From Marinomonas sp. THO17 (GTDB taxonomy: Bacteria > Pseudomonadota > Gammaproteobacteria > Pseudomonadales > Marinomonadaceae), in contig NZ_AP031575.1 of the NCBI RefSeq assembly GCF_040436405.1, positions 562,501-626,500 of the forward strand: a DNA stretch of 64,000 bases. The letters are read 5' to 3'. The first letter of the stretch is position 1, and every line of letters begins with the position of its first letter. Below are positions 28,063-35,702 of the stretch, piece after piece. Under the pieces are notes generated by a model. The model was not told where the DNA came from. It made no database searches and saw nothing but the letters and a program-made list of their open reading frames with translations. The translations under genes and the position numbers were made by a program.

Positions 28063-29724
28063 ATGCAAGCTGTACTGGACTATCTCATTCAATACGCAGA
28101 TACCCTGTTGCGCGATTTTCGCGATCCATATCATAATACGCCTTTGTTTTTTGATGGCTGTAACGCACAAAGCAAACAAGCCGTTAGTTGGAAAAATGTC
28201 GATGGTCGAATTTGGCAACCATCGAACCTTGCAAGCCAGCAAAACCTTTTTCGCTTTTTTGTCGGCTTGTCCAACCTCACCCAAGATGGCAAATACAAAC
28301 AAGCAGCACAAGACGCGATTCAATGGCATTTTGATCATGCCGATGCCAGCGGTCTGATACGCTGGGGCGGTCATTCCTTTATTGATCTAAAAACCCTAGA
28401 TTCGGTTGGCCCAGAAAACAAAAACATGGTGCATGAACTCAAACACCATTGTCCCTTTTATGAACTCATGTATGAAACCGATGCCGCCGCAACTCGTAAG
28501 CTGATCAAGGCCATCTGGAATACACACGTTACCGATTGGCAGCAGATGGAAATGTCTCGTCATGGCCAATATGGATTGGATTTTGAGGAATTAAGCTTTT
28601 GGGACAAGCCAAAACAGGACAATTTACCGCCTTTACGTGAAATGAAAGGTTTATCCTTCGTCAACATAGGGAACGATTTGGTATTCAGTGCCGGTATGCT
28701 CTACGCCCTTGATGGTGATAAAAAAGCCCTGTCATGGGCTGAACATTTAATGAGTCAATACGTCAACAGCCGTCACCCAGATACTCAGCTTGGCTGCTAT
28801 CAATACAATCAACCCCTTAAAACTGGGGATGCTCCGACCGATGAACACCATCCGCAGTACACCTTTTCTTTTTGGGGGGACAGAGCACAAAGGCAGTTTG
28901 GTCCAGAGTACGGCGAGGTCGCCAAAGAAGCTTGGGTATTGTTCAAAGTAGACGAAGAAGCCCTCAACGGCCCCGAAGGTATTTATGGTGACTGCGCTTT
29001 GGCCCAAACCTTATTGGCGAGAGAATTAGGCGAACAGGGTAAACAACTGTTGGATTGGACCACACAAGGTCTAGAAGCCTGGGCCAAATACGCTTACGAT
29101 CCTGCCACCAATGAAATCAAACCTATGTTTGCTGATGGCAAAGACCTCACAGGACACAAGATCCCACGCTATGGTTATTATGGGCAACAAGGCCAAGAAT
29201 TGATTCGCCGTCCTCTGCCTGTTCACGTCTTCCTTGCTTATGTCGCTAACTGGTGTGAGTCTCGAAACCAAGTTCTCTGGTCAACTATTTGCGCCATGGC
29301 CCAGCATTTTGGTCTGGGAGACTGGCAGTCACGTTCAGAGTCAAAACAAGAGAAAGAGAAAGAGCAAGCTACGAAAACAGACGCGCTAAAGGATCCACTT
29401 TTACTCTTTGCTACCTTAGAAATGTATCGCGCCACCCAACACGCTTTCTATTTGGCCTTGGCCGATCGACTGGCCATCGATTTGTTCGAACAAACCGCTC
29501 ATCATGGTCTGTTTATGCCATCGTCAGAACATCTCTATTGTCGATTCGACGAGGTAACGCCACTTGCCCTACTCACTTGGATGGCGCATAAAAATGGTAA
29601 TCCTGAACAAATCCCCATTTATCGCAGTCGCGGTGGCTACATTCATGGCGACATAGTGCTGGATAACGGCAAGGTGAAAAACATCATGGATGTGAAGTTT
29701 ATTTATGAGCAGAAAAGGTCATAA
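28063..29724 (+). CDS. Family 2 pectate lyase (PL2, PelW/PelY-like), cytoplasmic form
   Basis: Predicted to cleave polygalacturonate oligomers by beta-elimination. The roughly 553-residue protein contains stretches I recognise from enterobacterial PL2 enzymes: QQNLFRFFVGLSNL, GLIRWGGHSFIDLKTLDS, MVHELKHHCPFYELM, MEMSRHGQYG and GDRAQRQFGPEYG. Numbered from the ATG at 28063, His104, Glu125 and His167 correspond to the metal ligands and Arg166 to the catalytic Arg of Yersinia YePL2A, at a constant offset of five (family knowledge from memory). There is no signal peptide, so it resembles the intracellular PelW branch acting on imported oligogalacturonides. The start at 28063 is favoured by AGGA seven bases upstream; an ATG two codons earlier is possible. 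No other pectin or uronate gene is adjacent. An AGE-type epimerase was considered and rejected. Confidence 0.85.
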   Translation: MQAVLDYLIQYADTLLRDFRDPYHNTPLFFDGCNAQSKQAVSWKNVDGRIWQPSNLASQQNLFRFFVGLSNLTQDGKYKQAAQDAIQWHFDHADASGLIRWGGHSFIDLKTLDSVGPENKNMVHELKHHCPFYELMYETDAAATRKLIKAIWNTHVTDWQQMEMSRHGQYGLDFEELSFWDKPKQDNLPPLREMKGLSFVNIGNDLVFSAGMLYALDGDKKALSWAEHLMSQYVNSRHPDTQLGCYQYNQPLKTGDAPTDEHHPQYTFSFWGDRAQRQFGPEYGEVAKEAWVLFKVDEEALNGPEGIYGDCALAQTLLARELGEQGKQLLDWTTQGLEAWAKYAYDPATNEIKPMFADGKDLTGHKIPRYGYYGQQGQELIRRPLPVHVFLAYVANWCESRNQVLWSTICAMAQHFGLGDWQSRSESKQEKEKEQATKTDALKDPLLLFATLEMYRATQHAFYLALADRLAIDLFEQTAHHGLFMPSSEHLYCRFDEVTPLALLTWMAHKNGNPEQIPIYRSRGGYIHGDIVLDNGKVKNIMDVKFIYEQKRS

Positions 29725-29731
29725 AGACAAA

Positions 29732-29766
29732 AAAGCTCACTCAAAAGGGGGAACAGAGTGAGCTTT
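29732..29766. terminator. Hairpin between the pectate lyase gene and the OMP gene
   Basis: AAAGCTCACTC (29732-29742) and GAGTGAGCTTT (29756-29766) pair perfectly. The T6 run on the minus strand makes it a good terminator for the OMP gene, and it sits 8 bp past the lyase stop on the plus strand. Confidence 0.8.
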
Positions 29767-29789
29767 AGGTCAGTTCCATTTAGTAGAAT

Positions 29790-30344
29790 TTAGAATTGGT
29801 AGCCTACGCCAACGGCTATGTTACTCAAGTCAATGTCAGTAGAATCATCTTCTGCTGCTATCATAGTATATTCTGCAGATAAGCTTAAACTATCAGTTAA
29901 TGCATAATCCAATCCAACACCATAATAAAGATCATTTGAAGAATTGGTTGCTGTGCTCGTACCATCTTCGTCTCTCTCAACACTTTCAATTTCCCATAAA
30001 GCAATACCTGCACGAGCATTTAAGGAAAATTGATCATTTAAGGCAAAGGTTTTTTTAACGCCTAAAGTAAATGCGGAAGTTGAATATTCATAGGTTTCCG
30101 TGTCACCCTCATCTTCTATTTTTGTAGACACATCCCCATAATTTTGAAATGCCGCTTCTGCAGACCATGAATCAGCAAATTCGTAAGCTAAGCGTATAAT
30201 CGAAGAAGTATCGTCATCATTTATAAAGTCGTCAATCTCAAAAGTCGCCTGCCCCACCAACACCTCTGCGGTAAAGGGTTTATCCGCTGCCATTGTCATA
30301 GAAGTACCTGAAATGGCCAACAAGGCAAAAAGCATTTTTTTCAT
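29790..30344 (-). CDS. Small outer-membrane beta-barrel protein (OmpA-like porin-fold family)
   Basis: A 184-residue exported protein. The signal peptide MKKMLFALLAISGTSMTMA is followed by AD at the likely cleavage point. The mature part alternates short amphipathic strands with acidic loops (for example FINDDDTSS, DEGDTETYEYS, EDDSTDIDL) and ends in VGVGYQF, with the C-terminal Phe that outer-membrane barrels use for BamA recognition. About eight strands are expected. The function is unknown; a specific family such as OmpW cannot be assigned. A palindrome 35 bp upstream may control it. Confidence 0.8.
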   Translation of the reverse strand: MKKMLFALLAISGTSMTMAADKPFTAEVLVGQATFEIDDFINDDDTSSIIRLAYEFADSWSAEAAFQNYGDVSTKIEDEGDTETYEYSTSAFTLGVKKTFALNDQFSLNARAGIALWEIESVERDEDGTSTATNSSNDLYYGVGLDYALTDSLSLSAEYTMIAAEDDSTDIDLSNIAVGVGYQF

Positions 30345-30378
30345 ATCCTTACAATCCTTATGTTATCAATAAAGTAAA

Positions 30379-30402
30379 ATTACGTAAATTAAAGTACGTA
30401 AT
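30379..30402. promoter_or_regulatory. Palindrome ATTACGTA-N8-TACGTAAT upstream of the OMP gene
   Basis: Eight-base arms at 30379-30386 and 30395-30402 are perfectly complementary and lie 35 to 58 bp upstream of the OMP start codon on the minus strand. This is a typical size and place for a dimeric repressor site. The regulator is unknown. Confidence 0.4.
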
Positions 30403-30461
30403 AGTAACCTATCAGCAAAATCTTACCTAAACAATCACTTATAAGGACTTTTTGTAAAAAA

Positions 30462-30498
30462 AAGCCAATAAATGTGCACTTAACGTCATTATTGGCTT
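30462..30498 (-). terminator. Terminator after gor
   Basis: AAGCCAATAA (30462-30471) and TTATTGGCTT (30489-30498) pair. On the minus strand a T7 run follows the stem, after the gor stop at 30565. Confidence 0.8.
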
Positions 30499-30564
30499 GC
30501 TAAGAAAGAAATATGGCGAGTTTACTGGGCTTTTACTAGAAGGGTAATGACGCTTTAAAAAAGG

Positions 30565-31941
30565 TTAATCGCGCTTTTTCAAAGCCGTTTCTGAGAAGGT
30601 CACAAACTCTTCCGCGCTGGTTGGATGAACGCCAACCGTGGCGTCAAAATCAGCCTTTGTCGCCCCTGCTTTGATGGCCACACCTAAGCCTTGAATGATT
30701 TCTCCAGCATAATCCCCCACCATGTGCGCACCAATGACTTTGTCATTCTCGTTATTGACCAAGAGTTTCATTAAGGAACGAGATGTACTGGCACTTAAGG
30801 TGTGTTTCATGGGACGGAAATCGGTTTGATAGACACGGAAATCCAATCCCCTGGTTTGCGCTTCTTGCTCAGTCAAGCCCACAGTACCAATGGCTGGCTG
30901 GCTGAATACCGCGGTGGGAATATTGTCGTAATCAAAATTCACAGGTTTACCGTCAAACCAATAATCTATCAATGCCATGGCTTCTTTGATGGCAACTGGC
31001 GTCAGCTGAATATTGTCGGTCACGTCACCAAGGGCAAAAACGCTGGGGACAGAGGTAGTGAAGTTACTATCAATCACTACAGCGCCATTCTTACCGGTAA
31101 TGATATTTGCTTTATCTAAGCCCAAAGTGTCTACATTCGGTACACGGCCTGTCGCATACAGCACCAAACCAAACTCTTCGCTCTGACCATCTTTAAAATG
31201 CACCAAGCGAGCACCTTCTGGCTGTTGAGGATCAAGCAATTCAATACTGGCAATATCGGTGTTTAAACGTACATCTATGCCGGATTTCACATACTCAACA
31301 CTGGCGAAGTTACGCACATCCTGGTCAAAACCTCGTAATAACTGATCCCCCCGATAAGCCAATGCCGTTTTCACGCCCAAGCCATTTAAGATGCCAGCGA
31401 ATTCCACCGCGATGTAACCACCGCCCACCACGAGGGCTTTACTGGGTAGAGAGTCCAAATAGAACATTTCATTAGAACTGACTACCAAATCATTCCCTTC
31501 GAACTCAGGAATAAAGGGCTTGGCACCAACGGCGATCAAAATACGTTCCGCCGTATAGGTCTGACCATTGACCTCCACTGTGTGAGCATCGACAAAACTG
31601 GCGTACCCCTTAATCAGTTCTACACCAGCATTATTCAACAGGTTTCCATAAATACCATTTAATCGTTCAATTTCCTTGGTTTTGTTGTCTCGTAACACAG
31701 ACCAGTCAAATGACACACCTTGGTGCTGCCAACCATAAGCAGCCGCTTCCTCAAAGCCATGACCATACTCAGACCCATAAACGAATAATTTCTTTGGTAC
31801 ACAACCAATATTGACGCAAGTGCCACCCAAAGCACTGCCTTCGGCAACTGCCACTTTATAACCTTTTGAAGCAGCAACACGACTGGCTCTTACCCCGCCA
31901 GAACCCGCACCGATAACAAATAAGTCATATTGATAAGTCAT
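30565..31941 (-). CDS. gor: Glutathione-disulfide reductase
   Basis: Cytoplasmic flavoenzyme that keeps glutathione reduced with NADPH. The 458-residue protein has the FAD motif FVIGAGSGGVRASR, the redox disulfide GGTCVNIGCVPKK, the NADPH-binding VVGGGYIAVEFAG, a second FAD motif FALGDVTDNIQLTPVA and the C-terminal active-site HPTSAEEF (His-Glu pair). The ATG at 31941 is preferred because GAGGAAAG precedes it and the protein then begins MTYQYDLFVIGAG as usual; an ATG five codons upstream lacks such a site. It is divergent from xthA. Confidence 0.95.
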   Translation of the reverse strand: MTYQYDLFVIGAGSGGVRASRVAASKGYKVAVAEGSALGGTCVNIGCVPKKLFVYGSEYGHGFEEAAAYGWQHQGVSFDWSVLRDNKTKEIERLNGIYGNLLNNAGVELIKGYASFVDAHTVEVNGQTYTAERILIAVGAKPFIPEFEGNDLVVSSNEMFYLDSLPSKALVVGGGYIAVEFAGILNGLGVKTALAYRGDQLLRGFDQDVRNFASVEYVKSGIDVRLNTDIASIELLDPQQPEGARLVHFKDGQSEEFGLVLYATGRVPNVDTLGLDKANIITGKNGAVVIDSNFTTSVPSVFALGDVTDNIQLTPVAIKEAMALIDYWFDGKPVNFDYDNIPTAVFSQPAIGTVGLTEQEAQTRGLDFRVYQTDFRPMKHTLSASTSRSLMKLLVNNENDKVIGAHMVGDYAGEIIQGLGVAIKAGATKADFDATVGVHPTSAEEFVTFSETALKKRD

Positions 31942-32099
31942 TGTGTCTTTCCTCATTGGAATGCTTTATAGAAATATGACGCCAGTGTAGCAAGGCTAAA
32001 ATAAAAAGTTCATAGAAAACATGAATTAGTCTTAGCTAAATACAAGAAGACAAGGAGGACATCTGGTATCATCAAAGAAATTTAAAACGGAAAGCCAGT

Positions 32100-32909
32100 A
32101 TGAAATTTGTTTCTTTTAATATCAATGGCCTACGCGCCAGACCCCATCAGATAGAAGCCTTGGTTAGCAAACATCAACCTGATGTCATTGGACTGCAAGA
32201 AACCAAGGTTCATGATGAAGCCTTTCCCCATGAAATACCTCAATCCATTGGCTATCATGCTTATTATTATGGTCAAAAATCCCATTACGGTGTGGCTATC
32301 TTCTCAAAACAAGAGGCAATAGAAGTAGAATACGGTTTTCCAGGAGACGAAGAAGACGCCCAGCGTCGAATGATCATTGCCACCTTTGCGACACCACAAG
32401 GCAAGGTGAAAGTCATCAATGGTTATTTTCCACAGGGTGAAAGTCGAGATCACGAAACCAAGTTCCCTGCCAAACGTAAATTTTATGCGGACTTAATGGC
32501 TTACTTGGCAAACCATAGAACAGACGAAAAGATCATTGTCATGGGTGATGTCAACATATCGCCTACCGACCTCGACATTGGCATAGGTGAGAATAATGCC
32601 AAACGCTGGTTAAAAACGGGAAAATGCAGCTTTTTGCCAGAAGAAAGAGAATGGTTTAACAGCTTATTAGATTGGGGATTCACCGACACCTATCGTCACC
32701 TTAACCCTAATAAAAATGATCGTTTCAGCTGGTTTGATTATCGCTCAAAAGGGTTTGATGACGAGCCCAAGCGTGGTTTAAGAATTGATGTCATATTGGC
32801 TTCAAAGGCTTTGGCCCCATTTATTCAAGAAGCAGATATAGATTATGAACTACGAGGTCTTGAGAAACCTTCGGATCATGCGCCAATTTGGACAGAATTT
32901 ACCCTATAG
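32100..32909 (+). CDS. xthA: Exodeoxyribonuclease III
   Basis: AP endonuclease and 3'-5' exonuclease of base excision repair. The 269-residue protein of the exonuclease-endonuclease-phosphatase fold shows [14 protein letters not shown] (Asn7), [13 protein letters not shown] (catalytic Glu34), [14 protein letters not shown] (Tyr), [13 protein letters not shown] (Asp/Asn) and the C-terminal SDHAPIW (catalytic His). The length fits E. coli XthA. It is divergent from gor, so two oxidative-damage functions share one intergenic region of 158 bp. Confidence 0.96.
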   Translation: MKFVSFNINGLRARPHQIEALVSKHQPDVIGLQETKVHDEAFPHEIPQSIGYHAYYYGQKSHYGVAIFSKQEAIEVEYGFPGDEEDAQRRMIIATFATPQGKVKVINGYFPQGESRDHETKFPAKRKFYADLMAYLANHRTDEKIIVMGDVNISPTDLDIGIGENNAKRWLKTGKCSFLPEEREWFNSLLDWGFTDTYRHLNPNKNDRFSWFDYRSKGFDDEPKRGLRIDVILASKALAPFIQEADIDYELRGLEKPSDHAPIWTEFTL

Positions 32910-32924
32910 GCAAAAAGGCACATA

Positions 32925-32966
32925 ACGGCACTTGTTTATTATTTAATCAAAGCAAACAAGTGCCGT
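32925..32966. terminator. 13-bp inverted repeat after xthA
   Basis: ACGGCACTTGTTT (32925-32937) and AAACAAGTGCCGT (32954-32966) are perfect complements starting 15 bp after the xthA stop. No T-run follows, so it may act as a processing or attenuating hairpin rather than a classical terminator. Confidence 0.6.
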
Positions 32967-33009
32967 ATTATTTGATGAGAATGACTGTTAATTACGGCTA
33001 CCCCCAGAT

Positions 33010-33030
33010 TTATCCACAGAGAGTGTGGAT
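33010..33030. promoter_or_regulatory. ATCCACA-N5-TGTGGAT palindrome upstream of the ArsR-type gene
   Basis: Arms at 33012-33018 and 33024-33030 are perfect complements and end 47 bp before the ArsR start. The left arm with its flank, TTATCCACA at 33010-33018, is also a perfect DnaA box. An autoregulatory operator is the simpler reading. Confidence 0.4.
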
Positions 33031-33077
33031 GACTTTACCGACAGTAGAGTCAAAGAGACATAAGTAAGGAAAACGAC

Positions 33078-33392
33078 ATGACAAACAACACAATGACAAT
33101 GCAAGAGATGATTACTCAGTCTGCGCAAGCGGCAGTATTTTTGAAAGCATTAAGTAATGAAAACCGTTTACTCGTTTTGTGCCACCTACTGGAAGGTGAA
33201 ATGTCCGTCACTGCTCTCAATGAAAAGCTTCCCTTGAGCCAGTCCGCATTGTCTCAGCATCTTGCTGTGTTACGCAAAGACGGTCTTGTCACAACCAGAA
33301 GAGAGTCTCAAACTATTTACTACAGTCTAGGAGATCAAAAGGTCAAAACCTTAATAGACACCCTTCATACTTTATTTTGTCCAACTTTATAA
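33078..33392 (+). CDS. ArsR-family regulator, BigR/SqrR/YgaV-like (predicted persulfide sensor)
   Basis: A 104-residue winged-helix repressor. The domain runs through FLKALSNENRLLVLCHLLEG, the recognition helix LSQSALSQHLAVLRKDG, the wing VTTRRESQTIYYSL and a C-terminal helix ending LFCPTL. Cys35 and Cys101 are 66 residues apart, the same spacing as the two redox cysteines of BigR and SqrR as I recall them (Cys42/108 and Cys41/107), which form a persulfide-dependent link. No metal-binding ELCVC-type motif is seen. AAGGA lies before the start. No rhodanese, persulfide dioxygenase or sulfide:quinone reductase is adjacent, so its targets must be elsewhere, perhaps including its own promoter. The stop is 16 bp from the converging hydrolase gene. 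Confidence 0.85.
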   Translation: MTNNTMTMQEMITQSAQAAVFLKALSNENRLLVLCHLLEGEMSVTALNEKLPLSQSALSQHLAVLRKDGLVTTRRESQTIYYSLGDQKVKTLIDTLHTLFCPTL

Positions 33393-33408
33393 TCAATCAA
33401 GGCGATAC

Positions 33409-34113
33409 TTAGGATGACACAACCAAGGCTTGTTGAAGAATGCTGGCGATTTGCTGCGGGCATTCTAAAGGCAACATATGCCCTACCTCTGCAATTTCGA
33501 TATATCGGATCCTATTCTCCGCGATATACCTTTGTTTATCCTGCTCAGGCAATAAGGCATCTTCACCTCCAGTCATCACAGTCACAGGAAAAGAAGCCTG
33601 TACTATTTCATTCTGTAAATCCGGCCGCTCTAAACTGGCTGTTAATTGTTGCAGCAATATTTTCTCACCCAAGGTTTTATCCATAGCTTGAATCAATTCA
33701 ACCAAGTCATCATTTTTTGCCGCATGACGACCTAACATTGCTTGGGCTTTTTTACGTGGGATACCGGAATAACCTTGTTTACGAACCCAATTTAAGGCAA
33801 CTAACCTTTGTTGTTTTTCACTTTCAAGTAAGCCCGATGCTAAATTGGAAAGCACCACCAAGCTTTTGATTCGCGAGGGAAAACGCAAAGCAAAAGCCGT
33901 TGCCAAATACCCTCCCATGGAAAAGCCCAGCAAATGAAAAGGCGTATCAGGAAGAGATTCAGCCAATTCAGACAATATGTCGTCTATAGAAAACGCAACC
34001 GGTATGACTTGGTGAAATAAGTTCACATCATTAAGAAGGCTTTGCAGAGGTTGCCATAGCCTTTCATCACACATGGTACCAGGCAAACAATATAGATCTG
34101 TCACATTACTCAC
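33409..34113 (-). CDS. Alpha/beta hydrolase
   Basis: A 234-residue hydrolase-fold protein. The oxyanion region is LYCLPGTMCDERLW, the nucleophile elbow is GFSMGGYLA (Ser near 66), the acid is in MTGGEDALLPEQD (near 187) and the catalytic His in EVGHMLPLECPQQ (near 218). It has no signal peptide. The substrate is unknown; it is the size of BioH-like or small esterase enzymes, but no biotin genes are near. It lies 12 bp downstream of ligE in the same direction and may share its transcript. Confidence 0.85.
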   Translation of the reverse strand: MSNVTDLYCLPGTMCDERLWQPLQSLLNDVNLFHQVIPVAFSIDDILSELAESLPDTPFHLLGFSMGGYLATAFALRFPSRIKSLVVLSNLASGLLESEKQQRLVALNWVRKQGYSGIPRKKAQAMLGRHAAKNDDLVELIQAMDKTLGEKILLQQLTASLERPDLQNEIVQASFPVTVMTGGEDALLPEQDKQRYIAENRIRYIEIAEVGHMLPLECPQQIASILQQALVVSS

Positions 34114-34125
34114 TTACTATATGCA

Positions 34126-34965
34126 TCAATATTCAGCGTATCTTAACTTCTGAAATACCGCAAAGCGAGGTATGCCGCGATCCGTTAAACCACTGTGTTT
34201 GTAAATCACATGGTCACCCACTTTTGGAGGATTCGCCCTTTCTTGATCAGTAAAACCACTACCAATTTTAAACCTTAGGCCAGATGGCATCTCCACCAAT
34301 ATCGAGCCCATCATACCTTTATATTTTCCTTGCCCTGCTAATATGGCAACGACTTTGGCTTCATTTTCTTCATAAGGTTTGAGTTTAAGTAAATTGTCTG
34401 AACGACCACTTTCAAAAACAGCCATTTTACGATGTAACATGAGACCTTCGGCGCCATCAGCCACATACCGATCCAAATGCTCATAAAGCTCTTCAATTGT
34501 CTTAACCGTGAAGTGCTCAACAGGCTTAACATGAGGTAAATTAAGGTGTTCAAGTATGCGTTTATAACGTGCATACCTTTGTTCAAAGGTCAAATGGCGC
34601 TCCCGATCCGGCGCATCAAAGATCATGTATTGGATATGTTGCCATTCTTGATCCACTGGCTGTTTCTTGCGAACAATAGACATAATTCTGGAAAAGTCCT
34701 TGCGCTGCGTCCACAACTCGCCATCCAACCAGATATTTGGCAACTTATCTGTAAACCACCTTGGAGCATTAATGGGATTGCCATGACGGCTAATCAACTC
34801 GGATCCTGTCCATATCGCACGAATTCCATCGAACTTTTCGCTCACTAAATATTCACAGACATCAACATCGTCTTCAAATACAGTGGCCAACTGAACTGGT
34901 GTTTGTGCGAGTATTTGGGAAGGAAGGCTGAAGCACAGCCAGATTAAAAAGAGTCTTGCTAACAT
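34126..34965 (-). CDS. LigE, minimal ATP-dependent DNA ligase with signal peptide
   Basis: Seals nicks in duplex DNA using ATP. The 279-residue protein contains only the nucleotidyltransferase and OB-fold domains. The adenylated lysine is Lys44 in SEKFDGIRA, with motif III near MIFDAPDR, motif IV EGLMLH, motif V LLKLKPY and an OB domain ending in the GIPRFAVFQKLR stretch. A clear N-terminal signal peptide of about 20 residues, ending SQILA, predicts export to the periplasm, a hallmark of the Lig E class in Neisseria, Haemophilus and Vibrio, where a role in DNA uptake or extracellular DNA is proposed. Followed 12 bp later by the hydrolase gene. Confidence 0.92.
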   Translation of the reverse strand: MLARLFLIWLCFSLPSQILAQTPVQLATVFEDDVDVCEYLVSEKFDGIRAIWTGSELISRHGNPINAPRWFTDKLPNIWLDGELWTQRKDFSRIMSIVRKKQPVDQEWQHIQYMIFDAPDRERHLTFEQRYARYKRILEHLNLPHVKPVEHFTVKTIEELYEHLDRYVADGAEGLMLHRKMAVFESGRSDNLLKLKPYEENEAKVVAILAGQGKYKGMMGSILVEMPSGLRFKIGSGFTDQERANPPKVGDHVIYKHSGLTDRGIPRFAVFQKLRYAEY

Positions 34966-35076
34966 ATCTCACTCCCTGAGAAAATATAGAAAGCTAAACT
35001 AAAGGATTTTTGTTATTTTGGCAAATCCTATTAAACAAAAAGCCAACAAAGGTAAAAGTTATTAGCAGACATAAAA

Positions 35077-35100
35077 AAACCAAGCAAGATTGCTTGGTTT
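35077..35100 (-). terminator. Terminator after the DUF1127 gene
   Basis: AAACCAAGCAA (35077-35087) and TTGCTTGGTTT (35090-35100) pair, with a T-run on the minus strand, about 35 bp after the DUF1127 stop. Confidence 0.85.
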
Positions 35101-35133
35101 ATAGAATTCAATTGCGCTGTCTAGTATCTAGTA

Positions 35134-35307
35134 TTAGGCAGCAGATTGACGACCGAATTGAACGGCGTCTCTAATACCAATACGAGAAATACCTAGCTCT
35201 GCCAATTCACGATCAGAATAAGATTCTAATTCGTTAATAGCTTGCTGAGTATCAGCATCGGATTTTTTTACGAACAATAATACAAACAAAGAAAATAGTT
35301 TAGTCAT
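35134..35307 (-). CDS. DUF1127 small protein
   Basis: A 57-residue protein with the DUF1127 C-terminal signature (residues about 25-50): ESYSDRELAELGISRIGIRD. In other proteobacteria small DUF1127 proteins have been linked to phosphate, RNA turnover and stress adaptation, but no general mechanism is known. The N-terminus is hydrophobic (TKLFSLFVLLFV). The start at 35307 is chosen because GAGG lies eight bases upstream; in-frame starts further upstream (to TTG at 35388) would add up to 27 residues with no ribosome site. It has its own terminator. Confidence 0.8.
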   Translation of the reverse strand: MTKLFSLFVLLFVKKSDADTQQAINELESYSDRELAELGISRIGIRDAVQFGRQSAA

Positions 35308-35702
35308 AGCGAGCCTCATAAGATTCATTAGTTTAAAAATCTTGACCCCAATTGCTTTGGAAAGTGATATCTTTCGAGCGTTTGACAAGGTTCGTTTTAG
35401 GCTGCCGGATAGGCAAATTGTTATTTTTCTGAGGCTTTATCGAACACTTGACAATGGTTTGTGGTAAAATTACCACTTGGTCAAGTTATGTATAGATTAA
35501 GATCTAATCAGAAAAAAGTCTAGTCTCCTAGCACATGAATTCGACATATTTTTCATACTTTTTCTTTATATAAAATATGACGAATTATTGATTAAACTTC
35601 TATTCATTTTCGCTGCACCATTTCCCCAGCAGCCTTACCCAAAATCACCTTTAAAAATGACAAAGAGAGAAACACTAAAAGATCACCCAAGACTATTGTT
35701 AG
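35308..35702. other. Divergent gene-free region between the DUF1127 and lipase genes
   Basis: About 395 bp without a credible gene. It holds a TTGACA hexamer at 35448-35453 and the GTGGTAA-AA-TTACCAC palindrome at 35461-35476. The rest is AT-rich with no further structure that I can identify. Confidence 0.6.
35461..35476. promoter_or_regulatory. GTGGTAA-N2-TTACCAC palindrome
   Basis: Two perfect 7-bp arms separated by AA, eight bases after a TTGACA hexamer. The TGGT...ACCA form recalls GntR-family operators. It could control the lipase gene, the DUF1127 gene or both. Confidence 0.4.

Noticed and set aside
28063-29724. N-acylglucosamine 2-epimerase identity for the large plus-strand gene
   Set aside because: The alpha-barrel helices looked similar at first, but the motifs (WGGHSFIDLKTL, MVHELK, SRHGQYG, GDRAQRQFGPE) match PL2 pectate lyases far better.
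33010-33030. A replication origin at the DnaA-box-like palindrome
   Set aside because: Only one perfect box is present, with no cluster, AT-rich unwinding element or dnaA/gidA genes nearby.
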